Part shown: piece after piece, positions 38,126 to 49,707 of the stretch
Numbering within the stretch: the first letter of the stretch is position 1
Layout: every line of letters starts with the position of its first letter
Assembly: GCA_914767715.1 (NCBI GenBank)
Contig: OU612072.1
Coordinates: 22,878,001 to 22,942,000, forward strand
Reading direction: 5' to 3'
DNA from: Membranipora membranacea
Lineage: Eukaryota > Bryozoa > Gymnolaemata > Cheilostomatida > Membraniporidae
Length of the DNA: 64,000 nt
Program-made: the position numbers and the translations under genes
Notes under the pieces: generated by a model
What the model was told of the DNA's origin: nothing
What the model saw: only the letters and a program-made list of their open reading frames with translations
Databases searched by the model: none

Positions 38126-38345
38126 TGTAGTGACTACTACTTTGGAGTTGTTTACTCCCTAACTTATACATTACTACTTTGGAGTTGTCTACTCCCTATT
38201 GTGGCTTATTACAGCAGCCCAACTTGATACCAATTATTATTGTCAACCATCTTGAACATGTTTAGATTTCTTGGTTAGAGATCATCATTTATTATCAGAA
38301 GAATAAACAGACTATTCATTGCCATCACAATTAGCAGTTCTTACA
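38126..38345 (+). repeat. 3' LTR (220 bp)
   Basis: Near-identical to the 5' LTR. The preceding AAAAGCGGA (38117-38125) is a weak polypurine tract. Confidence 0.92.
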
Positions 38346-41276
38346 AATGGGAGTCAAGGAATTGGTGGAATGTTGATGATGATGCAGCAGCACCCTCACT
38401 GGCAGACTACTATCTTATCTATATATGACCCCATGGTCCTACTCCAAAACCTGTCTGGGTATGTAGCAATGTTTGACTTTCATATTACATTCAATTCTTT
38501 CATTCAATGACCTCTTAGTTCTATCTCTAACCCAGGCATATGAACTTTTTTTCACAGTTGAGCATCTCATTTGGTTTCTGCATAAATTGATCCTATTAAT
38601 TATAATTTTCCCTTTCAGAACGGTTGAAGACAAGGTGATGACCACAAAATTAAAACCAGCCTATGGCCCAGCGGTAACATAATATTGTTGGAAATAAATT
38701 CATCTGGATGATCAATATGCCGACACGCAACTTGCCGATCAACTATGAGATACGAGTCCGCAATGTAGTGCCACAAAGAAGCCCAGATGACCTCTTTACA
38801 GAAGTCTAACTCCTCGGTCTTAATATCTATTGATTTTTTTTATTGCTTGTGGGTTAGGTTTTCAGTTTAGGACCTCAAGCAGTCAAGCACATTTGAATTG
38901 TAAATGCCCAAAGTGCCACTGATAAGCTGATTCAAATCAATCGTGAGTTCTAATAGACAAAAAATACATCGGTGAACTGACTTGACCAACTGTAATCTTT
39001 AAGTGGGTACCAAATTATTATCAAAGTTTTCTCTCTGGTCGGATTTTTATTTTTTCTTCTTACATACCATGCTTGTTTGTTGTTGAGCTGACATAACTGG
39101 CTCCTTTATTTCTTTTTTCATTATTTGTTTTGTGTAACGTAATTTAAGCACAATAATAATTATACTATGCCTAAGAAAGTTCACTTGACGCATTTTGTGA
39201 CAGCTGTATTACCATCTATATTCATGCAGGGATGATATGACTTGGCTGTTTAGTCTACAGAATAATGCATAGATAGATGAGAATTTTGTCAAGAGTGACT
39301 GAAAGTTCTTTGAATAAAAAACAGCTTAGGTGCCCTACTTAGGTCTCGTTCCCAAATCACTCTCTCATAGATAAAACTATACCTATGCATTCTGAGTAAA
39401 CGATTTGTGCACGAATTGTCTAATTGAGCTAAATGACCAGACTACCCTGGGAGGAGGATTGATTTTAGTTGAGAGGACAACTCATATGTCTGATACAATC
39501 ATACCAGGGAGTTAGGGACAAATGTTATATTTCGTCCCCAACTCCTAGATCATACATACTCCCTGATATCTTTTGTTCGCCCAAGGACTTACTATCACTC
39601 TCCAAAGTTGGAGTAAGGATATGCGTTTGGTTTGACCCAAAAAAGTTGGATCAATGTGACTACGAGCCAGAATACCTGTGGCCGTTATATATATTATATT
39701 CAATGTACCTAAAAATAAAAATGATCACAAATCACTGTGAATCATTTGATCTGGTTATTATTGATAGATTTAAGCAGAGTATAGCAGGGTGCGAGGACTG
39801 CCTTACGCAATGAACCTTCATCTCAGTTCTCTGGGGCCTGCACCCAGTGACCAAGCACCCTGATGAAGTTTGTTCATCTAATTGATACCGCAAAACTCCC
39901 TAGGTATCACTATCAACAGCATTGGATACTAACTGAAGTTGCATGCTTGACATTGATTTATCATCTACAACTTACAGTTAGATGTTGCAAGACTAGGAGA
40001 TGAGCTGTGCTACGGCATTATTATTGTGTATAAATTCTCATGGATCTCTAGATGTTCATTGGAAAATACTTTTACTTGGCGAAGTCTCAGCATCTTAAAT
40101 CTGTCTTACCAAGGAGTTCCCTCTAACTCCTTTGTCTTACCAATGCAATCCTGATACATGTTGAGGTTTATATGGGATCAAAGATTAAGTCGGTCTAGTG
40201 ATGATTGCATATGATTCCTATGGCTTATCTCTGGTTAATCTCTAAAATGCTCCTTCATAATCATACAGGCTGTAAAATAAAACATGTAAACATACAAAAA
40301 TGTTATTTGGACAGATTACTGACACATCAATCACAGTCAAACTTTAAACAAAGTAACTTGATGAGCTCTAAAGCCCTCTCTACGCTTGCAGTATATGCCC
40401 TACATCTAGCAGACATGACTATACACCTCACACTGTATACACGAGTTACTCCAAAGCCTGGGTTGGTCTCTGGCAACGTCTGTCCCCTCCCCCCCTGGTT
40501 GGGTTTCAAACAACAAAAAACCCATAAGGGCAGTCAAATACTCACTGCCATTGACCCAGATGTTGGAGTAGGCCGGTGACCATTACTCACTCAGTAGCAG
40601 CCTGTAGTACTAGTACTAGGTAGCCTGTGAGTGTGAGTAGTCACTCTTGATTGATACATATTTCATCAACATCATTACCAACTATCAAAACATTGGGCAG
40701 CTCATTGCTTTGTTTGTGCACCCACACAATAGAGCCCAAACTAACCAAAATAAGAAAATGCAATGATGTGAGTGGTAGAAGCAAGGAGCAACCAGGGAAG
40801 CTGATACTCCTTGGACTTGGTAGAAGAGAGAAGTAGGTAGTACAAGTAGCCCTATTTAAATGATCAACACATCCAATCCAATCATTCCTTCACATGATGA
40901 CAATGATATAACTTTCATACCTTATTGTGGAGAATACTATACTATACTTACAGCCATATCATCGGTAGGGAAAGTCAAGCAACTTCTCAAACACTGACTG
41001 TGACTCCCTGCTGTGACTGCCACTCCTAGTTCAACTTATGTAAAATAGTCCTCTTGCTTTTTCAGCTAGATGTTGAACAATAGAGCTGTGATAAATTCCC
41101 GCTCCTTTATCAGTTCCGACAGATGAGCAAGTTTTTACAAGTCTATCAATATTGGGAATCATGTGCTCTTGGTAACAATTTTTGAAACTAGCCGAGCTGC
41201 GCCACATGTAAATTGCCTCTAGCCGAGCTGCGCCATCTGAAATTAGTTTCTCCCCTTGCGCAGCTCGTCTGCCGTA
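38346..41276. other. Right interior of the inverted-repeat element
   Basis: About 2.9 kb with no recognised domain. Possible short coding pieces: an open stretch right after the gypsy target site (about 38351-38430, plus) and one after a CCTTTCAG acceptor at about 38620-38681 ending in TAA. The frames at 39469-39813 and 40205-40579 (plus) have no recognisable family. The part left of the gypsy (32798-33378) has none either. Confidence 0.4.
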
Positions 41277-41670
41277 CTGCCGTAGCTGTGCTGTATGTGA
41301 TATATCGTAACCTGTGTTGTGTAGTAGCAAGTCGTGCTTTGCTTGATAGACTAGATATTATCAGTGACAATTAAAGACTGTAAATAGTAAAAAACTAAGA
41401 GAATTACACCGGTTTTACTGACTAAGTAAGCTGCCTGAAGCGATATGGATTTGAATATTCACAGCACTATCCCAGCACAGTACAATCACATCCTAGATCA
41501 CATATACTTGATGAGTACACACGAACTGGCTGTCATGGAGTGGAAGTGATTGGACTGGCGTGTTAAACATAACGTTGATAGTATTACTGAAAAACCCGAG
41601 TCACTGTTCAGCCGAGATGATTGATCCTAAGTATTGAAGGAAATAAGATACCAATGGTTACATTTAAATC

Positions 41671-41821
41671 CTACCCAAAGATCGATGCATGTTATAGTCA
41701 GGCAGTTCTTATGATACAGTTTTGTCAGATTTGCATGGTAAAAAAATTCAGTGCTCTCCTATCTGACACAACTTTATAATAAGTAACTACCTGACCATAA
41801 CATGCTTTGGTCTTTGGGTAG
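41671..41821. mobile_element. MITE-like inverted repeat, block B copy
   Basis: Same element as 5414-5564, in the same intron position. Confidence 0.65.
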
Positions 41822-42169
41822 TCTTTAATGTATCCATATCATGACTCACCGAGTCGGTGTTTGATACCGTTTTTCTTGTCGGCTCAGTTTCTCGTACTAT
41901 GATTGTCTGATTCTCCGTCATCGTTTACATTCCACAGCTGGTCAGCTCCTATCCTGGCTGCTGCTTCTGATAACTCAGCATCAAACTCATCAGAATCTAC
42001 AGTTCTACTCTCACCTGAAGGGACGTACGACTTTACACCCCTCTCTATCGCTGTACAACAGAAACAAGGCTAACAACTTTATTGAACTGTTCACAGGCCG
42101 CAGCTAATTGTCACATCAATGTTTTGTTGTAGAGTCATACCAACAAGGGAGGTATTGGCTGATTTAGCG

Positions 42170-42220
42170 TCTTTGTTGGCTGTTACATGATAAATATTAT
42201 CATGTAACGGCCAACAAAGA
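42170..42220. repeat. 51-bp palindrome, block B copy
   Basis: Same as 5906-5956. Confidence 0.65.
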
Positions 42221-42907
42221 CATGATAACCATCACATCGCCATAAATATGACAGGAATTCACTCCCACCAATACTTTTTACCAACAGGAAATCCCTGTAG
42301 CTATTTATCGCGTATTTTGCTATGAAAGGAGATGTTACTGCTTTGATAAGAAAGAAAAGTCATTAAAATGCTCAGAGCTCAGAGAGTGGGCAACTCGCAC
42401 ATTTAATTAGCACAATGAGGAATTTTGTGGAACTCTTGGGAGTTACTGCTGCTGTGGCTATTTAAAAAAAACAGTATTTCTGTTAGTATATATAACCCAG
42501 ATCTATTGTTTTATAGTAGTATAGTCTCTTAGAATGCTAAATAAGTGGTCTAACAACAGACTAATAACAACATGATAGTAAGTGAATATTCAAGTGTATA
42601 CCTTGATACACGTTGACACAGACCCCACAAAATGAGCATTCAGCACCCAACCTGGTGATAGTACACGCCCTCTCTCAAACAATCTCTGCTCAAATACGTC
42701 CCTGACACCTGATTTTTGGATTTTTCAAGTCTTTTACATCTGGAGGACAAAGTTTCAAATCACTGTGACCAACATTTGAGGAATAATGATGTGAAGTAGA
42801 AGTGCTGGCTCAATTGGTAAGAAAACTTTTTATTCACAAACCTCAACTTAGCAAGACGCTACAGTCGAGCTAACATTACCGCAATTACTGTACTAAGTCA
42901 ATCATTA

Positions 42908-43045
42908 TGTGTGTCTGTTGTTGTTTTCTCCTCATGAAACACTTTTATTGCGTCTTGTAACTCCCTCCCTATTCAATTTGAAGGACATTAACAGGGGGAG
43001 GGAGGTATTGAGTATTTCATAAGGAGAAAACAACAGCAGACACAC
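42908..43045. mobile_element. MITE-like inverted repeat, block B copy
   Basis: Same as 6641-6784. Confidence 0.6.
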
Positions 43046-43415
43046 TCAATTTCCAGCTTAAAATATAGTCAATGTCATAATGTTAGCTCCGCCATTACGT
43101 AATCCTGAAATTGGGATCCCCGAAGAGCAAAGTTTTTCGACCAACAAGTCAGCACTTCTGTTTCAGGACATTACTTCTCTCAAAATAATCACAGAGATTT
43201 GAAACCAGGACCTATAAATGTAAAAAGACATAGATAAACAATATATATTAGGTTAGAGCACCCTCTATAATACCCACATCATTGTAGTGTCTCCTGTATT
43301 GGTTGATATCTAAAGGATATAGCTTTACTCAAGTGGCAGCAGGTGAGATTTTGTACAATTCTGTTTGATCAACAAATCCAAGACGTTTCATGTATACTTG
43401 TGATCTTATAACTTG

Positions 43416-43517
43416 TAGATCCCTAATGATATAGTCATCTTGTCTTGTGGATCTAAGAATATTATTAATATTATTCTGAGATCCACAAGACAAGATGATT
43501 ATATCATTAGAGATCTA
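43416..43517. mobile_element. MITE-like palindrome, block B copy
   Basis: Same as 7149-7250. Confidence 0.65.
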
Positions 43518-43771
43518 CTGTTAGGGTTACCAAGTGCTCAGATTATCTTTGTCACTTTATTAGCCCTTCTATATTAAACCACAGCTGACACGGCTGGGCT
43601 TTGCCCAGCAGAGCCACCAGTCAAATATTTAAATAGAGAGTTGTGGCATCAAAACATCTAGCCAGTAGCTTTGAGAGGAGTTACATGAGCGCTCATAATG
43701 TAGGGAGTATCTTCTTCCCAAGCCATCCACCATTAGAGATGACAAATTTTGTTGTTGATCAATCAGGCGGT

Positions 43772-43831
43772 TTTAAAATCTAGCTGAGATCCAACACTAA
43801 TAAAAATGTTGGATCTCAGCTAGATTTTAAA
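43772..43831. repeat. 60-bp palindrome, block B copy
   Basis: Same as 7466-7525. Here PHAX intron sequence continues past it, unlike in block A. Confidence 0.65.
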
Positions 43832-46490
43832 GGCACCTGATTATACTGGGTCAAGGAGTGATAGGGGGATGGGAAAGTGCTATATATTAAGCTTGAATTC
43901 ATTTGACTGAATGAGGGGCTCTGCATGGGTTTGCAACATAGACTCCCCCAACTCAGCCAAGTGCCACTCACAATATTGAACCACTTTTATATACTTTTCC
44001 TGTGGATTCAAACTCATATCCAAGACAATGGGCTGTATAGATTTGGAGTTATCTGCTCTCATTTTGCTAAAATAATTCATTTGATTTTTTACCTGCAAGC
44101 TTTTTTTTGGGACTATGATCAACAATGGAGAAAATTCAGATATGCAGAAATTCTCAATTACATAGGAAAATAATTTTAATATTGACATTGGTTAGTTAAT
44201 TTTGACCATCAATCATTGTCATCGCTCTTATTTAATGCCGAGATTATTCAAGATTAACAAATAATAGATTTTACAAGGGTGAGTAGTACGGATCATGAAT
44301 AAATTAGAAATTGCCTTCCCCAGGCTAACTTACTGTCTATAGCTTGCCCTCGTAGATTTCCACTGGACTGTATCTTACTAGACAGCAAGTCTTCTACCAG
44401 AACATCAGACCAAATATTCCTTCTCTTTCTGACCTGAGTCACTGCTAATAACGTCAGGATAATAATAACAGTTGAAGTAACGATTTATACATTTAGTGTT
44501 GAATCTAAATTAAAGAGATAACTCAGGTTTTACATCTCGGACATATCATGATGTCATTTATAGCGGAGGACAGCAAAAGACTGGCTGTTTTAACAAAACA
44601 TCATATTAAATAAAAAAGATTCAATTAGCCCCACTTTGGAGTTGCCTCCCCTCTACACGATTGACTACAAGAAGGAGGCATGTGATACAAATTCAGACAC
44701 ACTGGATACGAGTGAGCTTTGCGTGCATTTCTCATTGTACAAATGTAGTGTTTGATACCAATGTTTGTTAATAATACCGCCATCTTCTAGCAGCTTGAAC
44801 TTTAAAAGTCGAAACCAATCAAGACTACGTTCAGCTGAATAAAAAATTTAGAAGCAAAACTTATAAGATTACTAGAGAGATATTTAGACTATACACATAC
44901 TATACCTGCATGCTGACGCCTGTGAGTAGATGATGATGCCGTTTATTTGGAGTTTTCTCTTCTTACCGCTAATATAACCTCCGTCATCACTCAGCTCCGG
45001 GTCTGCATCATCTGAGTCGTCTCCTCCTAACCTGGGAGTCTCTCTGAATGTGTGAGCTCGTGAACATGGCTCTGAAATAGCGCAACAGATTGAGTAAAGT
45101 GGTGAGAAACAATTCAGGGACTTATATGCTTGACTTTCTATACTTGAGTCATTTTATAACTCCAGAATTTACCTTTTAATTATTGAGGTTCAATCATAAC
45201 TTTCTAAATGGTACCAACGAAGTTATAAATTTAATCAGCACCAGCCAATATGATGAATGATATATTAATTATGACAACTGAAAAAGCCTGGCTTTGGATA
45301 GCACTGGTAGAGATAAGATAAGATATTAATAAACTGTAGCTATCATAAGAGTCAAGGCTTTTGAAAACAATTTAACGTAACAGTATTTTTGGTATGATAT
45401 TGAAAAGCCAGTGTTGAGTTGGCTGAAAGCGCAACATCAGCGGCTCGTATATCAGCAAGCCGTCACACTAAACTGTGTCAAAACAACACTGCTTCATACT
45501 CATATTACATTCTCATGAACCTGATAATAGGATGGTTGCTTACAATTCCTCTCCACTCCTAATATAATCTTTAGAATGCTTCAACATTACAAGTCAAACC
45601 AGAAGTCTATCTATGGTCTAGGACAAATAATATGACACGTTTGTGATAGCTTGGTAGGGAGGGTTAGTTAAGCAAACATACAGGCATACCATCACAATAT
45701 GGGCTAACTTAATCATCATCAGATTAGTCTGTCTCAGGTTAGACAACTGATGCCTCTCTGGGAAATATGTGCTCAATGGATTCTGTTTCGCTCAAAGATA
45801 GCAAATCGAGGCCTTCATCCCAAAATTGTCACCGAACAGGCCCATAATTTGCACAATCTGATTGCCAACAGTATGAAATCAAAACACTCCCTGATATTGA
45901 CACTAAACTTCTGCAAATAATTTGCCCATCAGGTGACAATCCTGAGAATGAAGCTTCTATGAGTCATTGATACAGAATTCAATGAGCGAACATTTCCCTG
46001 ACTGGCAGCAGTAGGTTAAACTTTAATGTGACCTGATGACATCATAAGCACACGCTGATGACCGAATCTTACCCGCACTGATCACGTGATATACTATTGC
46101 ATGTATATCTCTGATCGATAGAGAGTGAATTAATTCATTTAGCAAGAATCACAAGGAATTTGGTGTGACCACCCAACTCTTTGGACCACCCATGTCCAAT
46201 TTTATTAACTAGGGGCGGGTACATGCTAGGTACTCATATTAAATAGACTCTAACGATCAGAGATACACATGATAATAGCGTAGTCTCAATGTCAGTGTGA
46301 ATCTTATCTTCCCTTATACTAACCTTGAGGTGCTCTGTAGCTCATAGCCGGATTATTCGGCCGAGGTAACGGATCTGGAGCGACGTAAGAACTCTTAGAA
46401 CTGCCGCCATCATCACTAGCTTTGATCTGTCCGACTTCCTCGTCACCAGAATCAGTGATCTCTCCTTCCTCTACTTTTCCGTCCCCAATT

Positions 46491-47412
46491 GGTTATATGT
46501 AAGGGGATCATTGCAAGCAACTCTCCTAAAACAATATTATCACAATGTTGGCTATCAGGTATTGCGTTTTACGTTTATGCCTACGCTATGCGTTGACATT
46601 TTATGGTCTAATCTTCTTATGGTAGACAAGTTATAACAGTAGACATGAGTGAAACTCCCAGCTACAGAGAGGATGTTCAGAACAGAATATATTTTCATTG
46701 CAGAATCAGCCAAGTTCGTCGTCTGCAACTCCTCCCTCCTAGATGGCCCTAGATCTTTAACATGATTCTTTCTATTTTAAAATAGTCTATTAATTAAAAT
46801 TATGAATGAAGCATGAATTGAATAAGCCTAGAACATGGCCCCAAGAAACAATAATTGCAAAATATTGCTATTAAAAGTAAGCTTCTTAATGCCTACTGTC
46901 ACTGTGGATCTAAATAAGTGATCACTGCTTGCTTAGATAATCATTGTTTGTTTTGTAAAATCTGCTACATACATACAACAACGAATTCACAGAAATCCTC
47001 CAGCTAGGGCTAGGCTAGTAGGGAAAGCTACTTATCTCAGAATCAGATCCACCACAATGTCAACCATAACTGCGCCATGCATATAAATATTTCACTACAA
47101 TCACCTCACCTCAAGACTGCAGACTGTAGATAGTTCAAATTGGCTAGTTCTGCAGACAGTGGATGTATTTTTTCTTCACTCCTCACTTATCATTGTCCAG
47201 CCTTGACTTTTCTTTTTCAATTGCAACACTCTTAGAATAGGAGATAAAAGAAAACCCTCACTTTTTGTAACACATGATTTGATTGGCTGCATTATGATAT
47301 GGAGTATTGGTATAAGTATTCTTGGAGAGAAAAAGTATGTAGGGCACTCAGGATTACTTTATTATCACATCATTTGTGGTGACTTTGACATTTGGAATCT
47401 ACTGCTTTAAAG
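46491..47412. promoter_or_regulatory. Shared intergenic region of divergent PHAX and AP2S1 (copy 2)
   Basis: Homologous to 21198-22100. Both flanking genes are damaged, so it may be a relict bidirectional promoter. Inferred from geometry only. Confidence 0.3.
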
Positions 47413-49132
47413 ATGGTATGTGCTAGCAATTGCAATTTGATATAGCCCAATATAGAACCAGGCCTATGGAATTATGCCTGATAGTCATGAGAATGAAATG
47501 GTCATGAAGAAATGTATGAAATGATGAAGCAGTTTTTTTTATTTTTACTTGCTAACTAATAACATCTTAATTAATTTGTAAATAGATTTTCTCCCTGCAA
47601 ATTTGTATAATAATCTTGTAGTGCAGTATGAATGATTATTTGTATAATTCTGCCCTACCCATGTTAGGGTACTTGTAGGCATGGTGACACTCAGCAGGTA
47701 GCCACACAATGACTGATTTAAGCGCTGACTAACTGACTTGAGTGAGTAGCATGATCACAGACAGTAACCCTACTCTCAGTACAGACTAGCTAAATAATAG
47801 CTCTCAATATTGATTGGCTCCTGTGAGCTTGTAAGCATTTATATTGTCGAGGCGTCTTGCATCAATCATACACTTTGCGCATGACCACCCAATCAATTCA
47901 GGGCGGTAATCTTTGCACCTTAGCACTTGGATTTATCCAAATGTGAGTTCTCAGACTGAAGAGTGGCCCTGTTCGCACTGGTTAAACGTTAACTTCATGT
48001 GCAAAATGTAAATGTAATAGGTCAATTGGGCCAGTTTGTGACACTGTCGCTGCGATGCAGAGTGACTCGTATCGTAGAGTCGCTGCAGTGCATAGAAGCT
48101 TTTATAGCCTCAGGGAGTATGCAAGCAAATTAACTGTCAGTACATCCTGGGCTGTGGTTGATGCAGGTTTTCTTGGTACATCATTGCCATTTATTAGGGT
48201 AGTTTTTTTTCAGGTCAATCAGTTCAACATTACACACTGTCATTTCAGATTGATTTAGTATATGGATATGGTTTCCTTTTTGTTCATGACAACGTTCTGG
48301 TCAATTTGAGACTGATTAGTCAAAAAATCACTCACGTTTCATCATAACTTGTCTGTACCATGAAAGTATGAAGTCATTGAGAATTATAGGGTAGTTTAGT
48401 TCACCTGCATTCCTTTACCAGATCATATCATCAACAAAACAATTCTTATTTATGTCAGGTCTTCCTCACTTATAGCTTTAGTCATTCCTAAAATACACTA
48501 TGCTATCTAGGCTTATTTCATCTTTGTAGGGCTGACATTAATATCACTGCTTATGCTTGCTGTTTCAGATTAGGTTTATTCTGATACAGAACCGAGCTGG
48601 TAAGACACGTCTTGCTAAGTGGTATATGCACTTCGACGATGAGGAGAAACAAAAACTGATTGAAGAAGTTCACTCTGTTGTCACTGTGAGAGACGCCAAA
48701 CACACGAACTTTGTAGAGGTAACTAACTCAGGTTCCTATTTAAACCTTCCATATATTATCATTGGGTTTTATTCAAGAAGTTTGTACGGAACATATCCGG
48801 TTTCAGTTTCTCACTTTCCTAAGTTTGTTTGAGTTACAGGAGCTCTACAATATTTTTTTAATCTTACCTCAGTTGGCCACCAGACAAACATTTCAAGATC
48901 TATATGATATATGAATTCAGCTAAATTGGAATCAATCAGTCATCACAACGGTTATAAATAAGTGTCTGCACTCCAGTCCCCAGTTGATAATTGCTCACAA
49001 TTAACTCTGTTCTCACTTTCTCTCAAACTCTGAAACAATCCTATCAACACAGAAAAGCATGTTCATATTAAAGTAAGAATCAGGTTTGAATCATTCTAGA
49101 GTTCTCAGAGTTGTTTAAACCACTCTGTAAGG

Positions 49133-49548
49133 CAGGGGCGTATATTCTAAAAAGTTTCACTCACTGACTTTTCAGAGATGAGCACAATAATCGGGCGCAG
49201 CCCAATCCACACGCCGTAGGCGTGGCGGGGAGGGTGTGGGAGGGGCGCTTAAGCGCCCTCCCACCACGGAAATTTTTGCATATCGATAGCAAAATAGTGC
49301 AAGCAGAGAGGTATTTCAATAGCTCACTGAGCTGTTGGGTACTTTCAGAAAACAACTCAATAGCAGTAGAAGATTACGGTAAAAATGCTCCAGTTATAAA
49401 GCACCCATTTGAAAAAAAAACTGACCTTAATGGGATTCGAACCCACATCAATCTTATTATCAGTGATTATAAAGCGGACGCTCTACACACAGAGCTATTC
49501 AGCCACTCACGGAAATCCGTGGGCCGTGAGTGCTAATATACGCCACTG
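49133..49548. mobile_element. Non-autonomous hAT-type insertion with a tRNA-like module
   Basis: 416 bp between CAGGGGCGTATATTC and AATATACGCCACTG, flanked by the 8-bp target duplication CTGTAAGG (49125-49132 and 49549-49556). The empty site is at 23880-23895 in copy 1. Terminal CAG(G/T)GGCGT and an 8-bp duplication are typical of hAT elements. There is no transposase. The interior is GC-rich in one part (CGTGGCGGGGAGGG) and holds a tRNA-like segment on the minus strand. Confidence 0.85.
49425..49510 (-). ncRNA. tRNA-like segment inside the hAT element
   Basis: On the minus strand GTGAGTGGCTGAATAGCTC and TAGAGCG resemble a D arm (A box). GGGTTCGAATCCCA forms a perfect T-arm (B box), about 40 bp apart. 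The acceptor arms do not pair, so it is a tRNA relic or polymerase III promoter module rather than a working tRNA. Confidence 0.5.
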
Positions 49549-49572
49549 CTGTAAGGTCTATGAACTGTGGCC

Positions 49573-49707
49573 TATTTGCAACCTATTTTCACTCACTCAA
49601 AGTTGAGATGAGAAGGTACTGAAAGGTGCTTTCTTAACGATAAAATATACAATATAGTACCTTTTTAGTACCTTCTCATCTCATTTTTGTCTGAAAATCA
49701 GGTGAAA
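49573..49707. mobile_element. MITE-like inverted repeat, block B copy
   Basis: Same as 23916-24048, just downstream of the hAT insertion. Confidence 0.55.

Larger units (their letters stand above)
33379..38345 (+). mobile_element. Ty3/gypsy LTR retrotransposon, apparently intact
   Basis: Complete element of 4967 bp: LTR, primer site, one gag-pol frame, LTR. The target duplication is AATGG (33374-33378 and 38346-38350). The LTRs differ by one 3-bp indel and one substitution, so insertion is recent. It lies inside the inverted-repeat element and splits it. Confidence 0.95.
32798..41276. mobile_element. DNA-transposon-like element with terminal inverted repeats (8.48 kb, carrying a nested gypsy)
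   Basis: The ends are TACGGCAGACGAGCTGCGC and its exact complement. CTGCC flanks both sides (32793-32797, 41277-41281) and occurs once in the empty site of block A, so it is a 5-bp target duplication (a 6-bp reading ACTGCC is also possible). Inside both ends lie two to three copies of a roughly 30-bp subterminal repeat around GGCGCAGCTCGGCTAGAGGC, inverted between the ends. Without the gypsy element it would be about 3.5 kb. No transposase was recognised, so the superfamily is unknown and it may be non-autonomous. Confidence 0.8.
30305..43835. repeat. Segmental duplication block B (left part)
   Basis: Second copy of 1328-7529, enlarged by the 8.48-kb transposon at 32798-41276 and reduced by a 0.91-kb deletion at about 31877 that corresponds to 2904-3815. 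A unique 485-bp stretch (43836-44320, with no convincing coding) separates it from the right half. Confidence 0.85.
31281..46490 (-). pseudogene. PHAX: PHAX-like gene, copy 2 (start lost, core exons deleted)
   Basis: Exons matching copy 1: about 46490-46324, 45071-44906 (with its acceptor TTTCAG intact), 42050-41850, 32324-32275 and 31498-31281. Lesions differ from copy 1. The start codon reads ATT. The second exon lacks 5 bp. An in-frame TGA replaces the CGA of copy 1 in the 41.9-kb exon. The last exon has one extra A in a homopolymer. The two exons with the RNA-binding core (EPK helix and RRTPGGVFL) are deleted. The intron between 41850 and 32324 holds the nested transposons. The 41.9-kb exon keeps 8 bp that copy 1 lost and restores KHRL, close to the DRLGNR of animal PHAX. 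The PHAX identity rests on alignment to copy 1. Confidence 0.7.

Noticed and set aside
39469-40579. Transposase for the inverted-repeat element
   Set aside because: The open frames here show no DDE, RNase H-like or zinc-finger pattern that I can recognise.
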